From Pseudofrancisella aestuarii (GTDB lineage Bacteria; Pseudomonadota; Gammaproteobacteria; Francisellales; Francisellaceae): a stretch of 64,000 bases of DNA. The notes beneath the pieces were generated by a model that was not told the origin of the DNA, ran no database searches, and saw only the letters and a list, made by a program, of their open reading frames with translations. The first letter of the stretch is position 1. Each line of letters begins with the position of its first letter. The position numbers were made by a program, and so were the translations under genes. Positions 57,541 to 64,000 of the stretch are shown here, piece by piece. The stretch lies in contig NZ_QLIS02000002.1 in assembly GCF_003574475.2 (NCBI RefSeq), positions 248,001 to 312,000 on the forward strand, written 5' to 3'.

Positions 57541-58179
57541 ATGTCAGAAAGGGCAAAAGTTATTTCACTTTTACAGCAAAAAGGTGGTTCAGGTAAAACT
57601 ACTACTGCTGTTAATTTGGCATGTGGATTACAAGAACTTGGTTATAAAGTTGCGATTGTAGATATGGATAAAGATAAGCCGGATGCTTATATGTGGATGA
57701 CAAAAAATGATTCAAATGTAAATTTTGTATATAGTCTTGATGAAAAAAATGTTCGTGAAAAAATTATAGAATTAAAACCTAATCTTGACTTTATAGTTAT
57801 AGATACTCCGCCAAATTTTCAAACTGCCGCTTTAAAATCGGCACTATTATCAGATTTAATAGTTATCCCATGTTCTCCAAGTGGTATGGATTTATCTGGA
57901 TTGATAGAAGCTAAGGATTTAGCATTAACAGCTGATAAGCCTTATAGATTTTTTGCAAATAGGGTTCAGATGGCATCAAACATGTCTAAGAGTTTAATGG
58001 AATTTTTTGAGAATGATGGCCACTATTTTGAAAGTTTTGTTTCACAAAGTGTTAAGTTTATCGAAGCTGAGGCTGAAGGAGCATATATTGGTGACTATGC
58101 GAAAAATAGCAAACCTCATTCTCAAGTAAGAAAGTTAGCAAAAGAGGTTGCTGAATTTTTTGGAGAAGTAAATGGCTAA
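57541..58179 (+). CDS. parA: ParA-family ATPase
   Basis: The 212-residue Walker-type ATPase has a deviant Walker A ([11 protein letters not shown]), [13 protein letters not shown] as the A' region and [11 protein letters not shown] as Walker B. ParA moves chromosome or plasmid DNA with ParB. It is shorter than classic ParA (about 260) and near the Soj/MinD-type minimal form. It overlaps parB by 8 bases. Confidence 0.9.
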   Translation: MSERAKVISLLQQKGGSGKTTTAVNLACGLQELGYKVAIVDMDKDKPDAYMWMTKNDSNVNFVYSLDEKNVREKIIELKPNLDFIVIDTPPNFQTAALKSALLSDLIVIPCSPSGMDLSGLIEAKDLALTADKPYRFFANRVQMASNMSKSLMEFFENDGHYFESFVSQSVKFIEAEAEGAYIGDYAKNSKPHSQVRKLAKEVAEFFGEVNG

Positions 58180-59086
58180 AAAAGTTTCTCTACTTGATAG
58201 AAAAGTTGATAAAAGAGTTCATGATACTGTTGGACAAGAAAAAAAAGATATTTTGAGAGCTATGCAGCTTCAAGAATTGAACCAGCAAGCTAGTAAGGTT
58301 GGCTCATTATTAGAGTTACCGTTAAGTATAATTAAGCCAGATGCTAAACAGCCTAGGAAAATTTTCAAAAATATAGATTCTTTAGCTAAAAGTATTAAGG
58401 AAAATGGGGTTATACAACCAATTATTATTACAGCAAAAAAGTATGATGGCATACATCATATTATAGCTGGTGAGAGAAGATACTTAGCATCTAAAGAAGC
58501 AGGATTAGAAACTATTCCATGCATCCTTAGAGAAGAAGAATCTGATGTAAATATTTTATTGTTACAGCTCTTAGAGAATGATCAAAGAGAAAATGTGTCA
58601 CCTTTTGAAGAGGCTGATGCACTAAAAGAATTGATAGAAAACAGAAAAGTTAAGAAGTCAGATATAGCAAAGGTTTTAGGTAGGGATTCTGGTTGGATAT
58701 CTATGAGATTAAAAATCTCTGACGCTAAAGAAAACATTCGAGAACTCGTTGATAAAAATATAGTAGAAGATGTTAGAACTTTATATGAACTTAAAAAGTT
58801 TGCAGAGGAGATGCCTGAGGGAGCGGATGAGTTTGTTGAAAAAGCATTAAGTAATAAAATAAATGGATCCTTTCGCGCTGCAATATTAAGATATAGAGAG
58901 CATTGGAAAAAGAAAAGTCTAGTTTTTGATTCAACAAAATTAGATGTTATTAATATAAAAGAAATTGTAAAAGAAGATAATCTTTTGAAAATAAAAGGTT
59001 CAAAAGGAACATCGAAAGCACATACCTATACTTTTGAAATAACTGAGGATTTTAAAAAGATGTTATTTGAAGCATTAATAAAATAA
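58172..59086 (+). CDS. parB: ParB-family centromere-binding protein
   Basis: The product has 304 residues. The ParB N-terminal box is seen in [12 protein letters not shown], then [32 protein letters not shown] (GERR box), followed by an HTH ([20 protein letters not shown]). No TGTTTCACGTGAAACA parS-like site was found by eye in the window. It is coupled to parA. Confidence 0.9.
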   Translation: MAKKVSLLDRKVDKRVHDTVGQEKKDILRAMQLQELNQQASKVGSLLELPLSIIKPDAKQPRKIFKNIDSLAKSIKENGVIQPIIITAKKYDGIHHIIAGERRYLASKEAGLETIPCILREEESDVNILLLQLLENDQRENVSPFEEADALKELIENRKVKKSDIAKVLGRDSGWISMRLKISDAKENIRELVDKNIVEDVRTLYELKKFAEEMPEGADEFVEKALSNKINGSFRAAILRYREHWKKKSLVFDSTKLDVINIKEIVKEDNLLKIKGSKGTSKAHTYTFEITEDFKKMLFEALIK

Positions 59087-59087
59087 T

Positions 59088-59789
59088 ATGAAAATAGCAA
59101 TATTACAGACAGATCATATACCTGCTCATAGACAAGAATTTTCAGGAGGTAACTATCCTGAGATGTTTGCTAATCTTTTCTTTAAACTTTCTGTTGTTAT
59201 TGATTTTGATATTTTTGATGTAACTGTTGGAGAGTATCCAGAGAACTGTTGCGAGTATGATGGCTTTATAATAACTGGAAGCAAAGCTACAGCTTTCGAG
59301 AGGCTTCCGTGGATTGAAGAGCTTAAAGCTAGAGTGAGAGAAATTCTAGATGAAGGTAAAAAGATAGTTGGAATATGTTTTGGACATCAAGTGTTAGTGG
59401 AAGCATTAGGTGGAAGGGTTGAGAGATCAAAAAATGGATTTGCTGTTGGTATTAGAACAGTTAAGATTCTTAACCATAAGGTTTGGATGTCTCCCTATTA
59501 CAAATATTTGAACTTGCTATTTTATCATCAAGATATGGTAGTTGAGTTACCTAAAGATGCTGAGCTTATAGGTACTAGTGATTATTGTGAGGTTCAGATA
59601 TTTAGTTACAAAGATCAGGTCTTAGGAATACAAGCTCATCCTGAAATGTTAAAAGTTCATAATCATGCTTTAATGAGAGAGTATGAGGAACAAATTAAAA
59701 GTGAATTCCAACATGCTTTAGACAGCTTAAGAATTCGAGATAATAGTTTAGTTATAGGCCAGTGGATGGCTAATTTTTTTGAATATTAA
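59088..59789 (+). CDS. class I glutamine amidotransferase-like protein
   Basis: The product has 233 residues with the GATase1 triad: Cys97 in GICFGHQVL, and the His/Glu pair in QAHPEML. Similar free-standing proteins include GuaA-N-like hydrolases of glutamyl compounds. It starts one base after parB and may be cotranscribed with parAB, though no functional link is evident. Confidence 0.8.
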   Translation: MKIAILQTDHIPAHRQEFSGGNYPEMFANLFFKLSVVIDFDIFDVTVGEYPENCCEYDGFIITGSKATAFERLPWIEELKARVREILDEGKKIVGICFGHQVLVEALGGRVERSKNGFAVGIRTVKILNHKVWMSPYYKYLNLLFYHQDMVVELPKDAELIGTSDYCEVQIFSYKDQVLGIQAHPEMLKVHNHALMREYEEQIKSEFQHALDSLRIRDNSLVIGQWMANFFEY

Positions 59790-59803
59790 TTATAGGTAAA
59801 AAG

Positions 59804-60682
59804 ATGATGATAAATAGATTGGTTATTTTTGGAGATAGTTTATTAGATACTGGTAATCTTATAAAAACTTTAGATATACCTCAAGAGCCTTATCATGGAG
59901 GAAGATTCTCAAATGGACTTACTTCAACAGAGTATTTAGCTCAAATGATAGCTGAAGATAATAAAGTAGCAACTGTTGAGCATAAGAGTTATGCTATTGG
60001 CGGAGCATTAACTCATGGAGCAAATCCTAGTTCTCTTTTAAGATATCACTCATTCCCTGTTTCAAACCAATTAACTAGATTTGAAAATGAAGAGGGTAGG
60101 TTTAAAAAAGATGATTTAGTTGTTATAAATGGTGGAGCAAATAATTTCTTATTTACTGTATATAATGAGGTTCCTTACTTAAACCTATTGGCTAAGCTTA
60201 GGGTGGCAAGAGATCTAAGAATGATTGCTAGAAAAGTGATAAAAATGGGTGCAAGAAATATAATCGTTTGGAATGTTCCTGATGTAACGTTAGCTCCAGT
60301 ATATAAGGATTATTTGGCTAATTGGGTTGGTAAGTTTTTTAAATCATATTTGCAAATGAATATAAAAATTCAAAATAATTTATTACAGAATAGAATTTCT
60401 GATTTACAAGTGATGTTCCCAGAAGTAAATATAAAGCTTTTTGATTTTTATAGTTTGCTTAATGACTGTATTCAAAATCCTGCTAAATATGGTTTTGAAA
60501 ATGCTACAGATGTATGTGTTGATAGTTATGGTGGAGCAAATTCTTTAGGTAATATTCAATACGATATAAAAGTTATCAGAGATCCAGAGACTCATATTTG
60601 CTGGGATTATTGTCATCCAACAACAAAGGCTCACAAAGTTTTAGCTGAGAAAATTTTTAATTTATGGAGGCATAATTCTTAA
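59804..60682 (+). CDS. GDSL-type lipase/esterase
   Basis: The product has 292 residues. Ser12 in FGDSLLDTGN heads the GDSL block. Block III is NGGANNFLF (Asn), and the Asp-x-x-His motif is in CWDYCHPTTKAH. No clear signal peptide is seen. It resembles the phospholipase/thermolabile hemolysin branch by the DTGN start. It converges on the GNAT gene with 4-base overlap. Confidence 0.85.
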   Translation: MMINRLVIFGDSLLDTGNLIKTLDIPQEPYHGGRFSNGLTSTEYLAQMIAEDNKVATVEHKSYAIGGALTHGANPSSLLRYHSFPVSNQLTRFENEEGRFKKDDLVVINGGANNFLFTVYNEVPYLNLLAKLRVARDLRMIARKVIKMGARNIIVWNVPDVTLAPVYKDYLANWVGKFFKSYLQMNIKIQNNLLQNRISDLQVMFPEVNIKLFDFYSLLNDCIQNPAKYGFENATDVCVDSYGGANSLGNIQYDIKVIRDPETHICWDYCHPTTKAHKVLAEKIFNLWRHNS

Positions 60683-61164
60683 TCTGAATTTCTTATCATA
60701 TTGTTATATGCTCCAGGCCAGGAGTCTTTAATCTCTATAGCACCTAAAGCTTTTTTATAGAACTCTGCTGGTCCAACTGCTCCTATAACAGCATAAGCAT
60801 AGCCTTTAAGCTTCATATCTAGCATACAAGCAATAAGAAGGGCTTTCCCCGTTCCTAAGCCTCTACATTTGTCAGATACTCCAGTAGGACCAAAGAAATT
60901 TAAAACGGTTGCATCATAGCAAGCAAATCCTATAATGCTTTTGTCTTTGATGGCAATAAATATAGACCTTGGGTTATTGTTGAAAGCTATGTCAGCTTCA
61001 TTTCTCCAAAATATACTAAATTGTTTTTCAATCCATTCAAGAACAAAAGATTTTTCTGGACCTATTGGTTTTCTTATCTCGATTCCTTTCTTTTTCTGCT
61101 CTTCAATAAAGCTAAAATCTAGATCCAAATCATAAAGTTTTACTAACATATCAAAATGAGACAT
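60679..61164 (-). CDS. GNAT family N-acetyltransferase
   Basis: The product has 161 residues with the GNAT core: IIGFACYDATVLNFFGPTGVSDKCRGLGTGKALLIACMLDM, containing the acetyl-CoA loop CRGLGTGKAL. The C-terminal strand ends in AEFYKKALG. The substrate is unknown. Confidence 0.8.
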   Translation of the reverse strand: MSHFDMLVKLYDLDLDFSFIEEQKKKGIEIRKPIGPEKSFVLEWIEKQFSIFWRNEADIAFNNNPRSIFIAIKDKSIIGFACYDATVLNFFGPTGVSDKCRGLGTGKALLIACMLDMKLKGYAYAVIGAVGPAEFYKKALGAIEIKDSWPGAYNNMIRNSD

Positions 61165-61198
61165 AAATTTATCCCTTAAATAATCTCTCTGACATAAA

Positions 61199-61227
61199 AC
61201 ATTTTATTCTAGCTAGTAATAAAATGT
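61199..61227. promoter_or_regulatory. palindrome between divergent GNAT and MFS genes
   Basis: ACATTTTATT and AATAAAATGT (10-bp arms, 9-base centre containing CTAGCTAG) form a long symmetrical site 34 bases before the GNAT start and 71 before the MFS start. An operator serving both genes is plausible; a hairpin in the RNA is the alternative. Confidence 0.45.
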
Positions 61228-61298
61228 AAATTAATAAGCATGGCAAAACGTTTTTAAGACATAAATTTTACAGTAAAGTTTTATGTTAATATATTTTT

Positions 61299-62630
61299 AT
61301 GTCGGCAGTTTGTAAAAGCAAACTTTGTAGGATAAATGCTTTGAGAAAAATTATAAATTTCAATAATCCTTGGTTTTGGGTTCCATCTGTTTTCTTTATG
61401 GAGGGTTTTCCAGGAACAATAATAATGATTTCTTTAGGGATAATGTATAAAAACTTTGGTATATCAAATGCAGAGATAACTTTCTATACAGGGATACTTG
61501 TTTTGCCTTGGGTAGTGAAACCTCTCTGGGCGTCTTTGATAGATATTTTTTTCACAAAGAAACAATGGATATATATTACTGAAGTTTTGATTGGGTGCCT
61601 TCTTATAATAATGGCAATAGCAATAAAATCTCCAAATTTTTTTATATTTAGTTTGCTAGTTGCTAGTATGATAGCTTTTATTTCAGCTAGTCATGATATA
61701 GCGGTAGATGGGTTTTATATTATGGAGTTAAAGCCAGCAGAACAATCATTTTTTGTTGGGTTACAAAGTGCTTCATATAATGTAGGTAAAATCTTTGCAA
61801 GTGGCTTTCTAGTAATGCTATGTGGAGTTATTTATGGTTATGTAGGCAATTATTTTAGTGCATGGAGTTTTTGTTTAGCGGTATTTGGCGTTATATGTAT
61901 ATTTATAGGAGTCTATCATAAGAGTGCCTTACCTAAAGATGAGACTATAAAAGATAATTACGCTTTAAAAGATATCATTAAAGATTTTGTAAATATTTAT
62001 GTTTCTTTTTTTAAAATTAAGGGATTGGTTTTAGGACTTCTTTTCATATTCTTTTTTAAATTATCAGAAAGTATGGTGTCAGCTATTCTTCCGCTATTTT
62101 TAATAGATTCAACAAGTAAGGGTGGGCTAGCTTTATCAAATACATTTGTTGGCTTTGCGTATGGGACAATATCTCCATTAGCTATAGTTATTGGAGGACT
62201 GTTAGGTGGATATATCATATATAAAAAAGGATTTTATGCTTGTATCTATTGGATGTTGGCTTTAGTAAATATCCCTAATATTTTATATGTTTTACTAGCT
62301 TATTTTCATATATCAGATCACTCTGTTGTTTTAAGTTGCATAGCTGTGGAGCAGTTTTGTTTTAGTGTGGGTTACACATCTTGCATTATGTTTAATTACT
62401 TTATGCTAAAGAATAGCGAGTATAAAACAGCACATTACTCATTTTTTGCCGGAGCAATGTTGTTTGCCACTATGTTTCCTAAGATATTGAGTGGGGTGTT
62501 ACAAGAGTTTGTAGGTTATCAAGGCTTTTTTGTGATAGTTTTTTTTATGCTTTTTCCAGCTATTTTTATTACAAAATTAATAAGATCAAACGTCGGTGAT
62601 TATGGAAAAGTAGGAAGAAAAGCAATTTAG
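61299..62630 (+). CDS. MFS transporter (AmpG-like)
   Basis: The product has 443 residues and about 12 helices. The first helix region [20 protein letters not shown] and the second [13 protein letters not shown] fit the AmpG/acetyl-CoA-transporter branch of the MFS (GxxxxxVKPLWA-type loop and SHDIAVDGF, the D-x-x-A-x-D motif). AmpG moves muropeptides into the cytosol, and related branches carry other cargo. No ribosome site is evident, so the start is less sure. It converges on rlmE with 4-base overlap. Confidence 0.8.
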   Translation: MSAVCKSKLCRINALRKIINFNNPWFWVPSVFFMEGFPGTIIMISLGIMYKNFGISNAEITFYTGILVLPWVVKPLWASLIDIFFTKKQWIYITEVLIGCLLIIMAIAIKSPNFFIFSLLVASMIAFISASHDIAVDGFYIMELKPAEQSFFVGLQSASYNVGKIFASGFLVMLCGVIYGYVGNYFSAWSFCLAVFGVICIFIGVYHKSALPKDETIKDNYALKDIIKDFVNIYVSFFKIKGLVLGLLFIFFFKLSESMVSAILPLFLIDSTSKGGLALSNTFVGFAYGTISPLAIVIGGLLGGYIIYKKGFYACIYWMLALVNIPNILYVLLAYFHISDHSVVLSCIAVEQFCFSVGYTSCIMFNYFMLKNSEYKTAHYSFFAGAMLFATMFPKILSGVLQEFVGYQGFFVIVFFMLFPAIFITKLIRSNVGDYGKVGRKAI

Positions 62631-63247
62631 CTAATTAGATTTTGTGCTATAAAATAAAACTCTCTTGATCTAGGACGAGATGATTTTGGTTTAAATATTG
62701 AAACTTTTTTAAAGTTTTCTTTAACTAATTTTATAAATTCATCGCTACCTGCTCCTTGAAAAACTTTGGCTACAAATGTTCCATTATCTTTTAAGTTGTT
62801 GATAGAGAAGTCTAGAGCCAATTCTAGAAGATAGATGGATTTAGCTTGATCAGAAGTTTTGTTACCACTCATATTGGGAGCTATGTCAGAAACAACACAA
62901 TCTAGTTTTCTAGAGTTTACAAGTTCATTTAGTTTTTCAAAAGTATCATCTGACGAAAAATCACCTTGAATAAAGTCAACTCCAGGTAGTGGAGGCATAT
63001 CTAGTAAATCTAAGGCAATAACTTTTCCTTTTTCACCGACATAATCAACAATGATTTGTGACCAACCACCAGGAGCAGACCCAAGGTCAACAACAAGCAT
63101 ATTATTTTTGAAAATATTATATTTTTCCTGAATTTCTTTGATTTTGAAGCTTGCCCTTGATCTATAGCCAAGTTTATTTGCTTGCATTACATAGTAATCA
63201 GAATTATGCTCTTCTACCCAGCGTTTACTACTAGCTGTTTTTACCAT
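62627..63247 (-). CDS. rlmE: RlmE (RrmJ/FtsJ), 23S rRNA 2'-O-methyltransferase
   Basis: RlmE methylates U2552 of 23S rRNA. The 206-residue product has [16 protein letters not shown] (catalytic Lys), [15 protein letters not shown] (SAM loop), [11 protein letters not shown] (catalytic Asp) and [10 protein letters not shown] (catalytic Lys). It ends in [14 protein letters not shown], as in E. coli. Confidence 0.97.
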   Translation of the reverse strand: MVKTASSKRWVEEHNSDYYVMQANKLGYRSRASFKIKEIQEKYNIFKNNMLVVDLGSAPGGWSQIIVDYVGEKGKVIALDLLDMPPLPGVDFIQGDFSSDDTFEKLNELVNSRKLDCVVSDIAPNMSGNKTSDQAKSIYLLELALDFSINNLKDNGTFVAKVFQGAGSDEFIKLVKENFKKVSIFKPKSSRPRSREFYFIAQNLIS

Positions 63248-63389
63248 ATTTATCTCATTGAAATAAAAATTATTAATATTTTATTTGTTATGACTTAATA
63301 AATAAAGGTGAAGATAATAAATATATCCTTTGAGTGAGACATTGAAAAGCTATATAATTTTTTATAGGTAATATTTTAAAGGGATGATT

Positions 63390-64000
63390 ATGCGTAAAGT
63401 TGACCTTCAGTGGATATTTGTATTATTTGGAACAGCTGTTGGAGCAGGTATTTTATTTTTACCACTACAAGCATCAGCAAGCGGTTTTATTCCATTAATA
63501 ATAGCAACGATATTGGTTTTGCCAATGATTTTCTTTGCAGAAAAGAATGTTGCATCTTTAGTAATGAGTCACCCAGATAAACAAGTTGGTCTAACAGAGG
63601 TTTTTAGCCAAGAATTAGGTTCTTTTGGAGCCTTTATTTCAACTATAATTTACCTTTTAAGTTGCTATACAGTAGTTTTGGCTTATGCTATTTCTTTGCC
63701 TATAGCATTTTCACATTTACTCTATGTTTTACACTTAGGTAGTGATCATCTTTATAGCTCAATTTGGTTTAGTTTTTTTATATTTTTAATTTTAATTATA
63801 GTTGTAGAGCTTGGTAAGAAAATGGTTTTAAGAGTAATGTCTTATGTTATTTACCCTTTAGTAATTGCTCTTTTATTGGTTTCTGTAGCTTTAATCCCAA
63901 GCTGGAATTTATCATTTATAACTTCATCATCTTTTAACTTTATGGCTATTATTAAGGGATTAATAATGGTTATACCAATTTTGGTATTTTCTATGAATTT
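63390..64000 (+). CDS. HAAAP-family amino acid permease, N-terminal part (cut by window edge)
   Basis: An open frame runs without stop to the right edge. From the ATG at 63390 it reads MRKVDLQWIFVLFGTAVGAG and continues as a chain of helices. AVGAGILFLP is the hallmark of the hydroxy/aromatic amino acid permease family (SdaC, TyrP, Mtr). An AAAGGG site sits 6 bases before this ATG, favouring it over the ATG at 63384. About 203 codons are visible, roughly half the protein. Confidence 0.88.
   Translation, partial: MRKVDLQWIFVLFGTAVGAGILFLPLQASASGFIPLIIATILVLPMIFFAEKNVASLVMSHPDKQVGLTEVFSQELGSFGAFISTIIYLLSCYTVVLAYAISLPIAFSHLLYVLHLGSDHLYSSIWFSFFIFLILIIVVELGKKMVLRVMSYVIYPLVIALLLVSVALIPSWNLSFITSSSFNFMAIIKGLIMVIPILVFSMN

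Noticed and set aside
58030-58050. GTTTCACAAAG inside parA as a parS site
   Set aside because: It matches only half of the palindrome and is inside a coding frame; it looks like chance.

Overview
The window is AT-rich, tightly packed bacterial chromosome. Gene content and order point to Francisella or a close member of Francisellaceae. The main clues are a Tul4/LpnA-type lipoprotein cluster beside an O-oligosaccharyltransferase and type IV pilins, a purM-purCD-purN-purE-purK order with a fused purCD gene, and an exported KatG. The genus is inferred from family knowledge and synteny, not from a database search. I see no prophage, transposase or CRISPR array.

Layout. 1-4.7 kb: tolR (cut by the left edge), tolA, tolB, a small lipoprotein, pal, then rimO. 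4.7-9.6 kb: a TSUP transporter, tRNA-Ser(GGA), a histidine-decarboxylase-like enzyme, exported katG and a DUF423 protein. 9.8-13.4 kb: a stand-alone condensation-domain protein facing a hydroxylase/aldehyde-dehydrogenase pair. 13.5-15.6 kb: exported msrA and msrB, a GNAT enzyme and a secreted protein with a duplicated CX3C-X6-CX3C module. 15.7-19.8 kb: a modular GH19 chitinase with a hexanucleotide repeat, rlmH, yaaA, the SRP RNA and a DUF4124 protein. 19.8-22.3 kb: a HEPN/MltR-like gene between short direct repeats beside tRNA-Arg(CCG), a csbD stress operon and sodC. 22.4-27.4 kb: a secreted protein with a possible permuted papain-like core, then a sulfane-sulfur operon (CoA-disulfide-reductase/rhodanese fusion, two rhodaneses, a two-cysteine ArsR regulator) and a second paralogous regulator.

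27.6-37.5 kb: groES-groEL, an amino-acid permease, SGNH and SDR enzymes, DUF2062, an HTH protein, a flavoprotein, gdhA and an aminotransferase. 37.7-44.0 kb: recN, two type IV pilins (one preceded by a GAAAA pentanucleotide repeat), a PglA/PglL-like enzyme, lpnB-like, a coiled-coil lipoprotein, lpnA and a Mth938-fold protein. 44.1-54.2 kb: an M3 oligopeptidase, yraN, a lipoprotein and the purine operon folD-purM-purCD-purN-purE-purK. 54.2-64.0 kb: a PAP2 phosphatase, topA, parA-parB, a GATase1 protein, a GDSL lipase, a GNAT, an MFS transporter, rlmE and a HAAAP permease cut by the right edge.

Themes. Envelope integrity (Tol-Pal, lipoproteins, glycosylated pili) and exported oxidative defence (KatG, MsrA, MsrB, SodC, plus cytosolic YaaA) are over-represented, which fits an intracellular or host-associated life. 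Sulfane-sulfur sensing and detoxification form a compact regulated unit. Simple-sequence repeats in the pilin upstream region and in the chitinase linker are candidate variable loci. The only stretch over 300 bases without a protein gene is 20589-20954; it holds one direct-repeat copy, tRNA-Arg and the csbD promoter.
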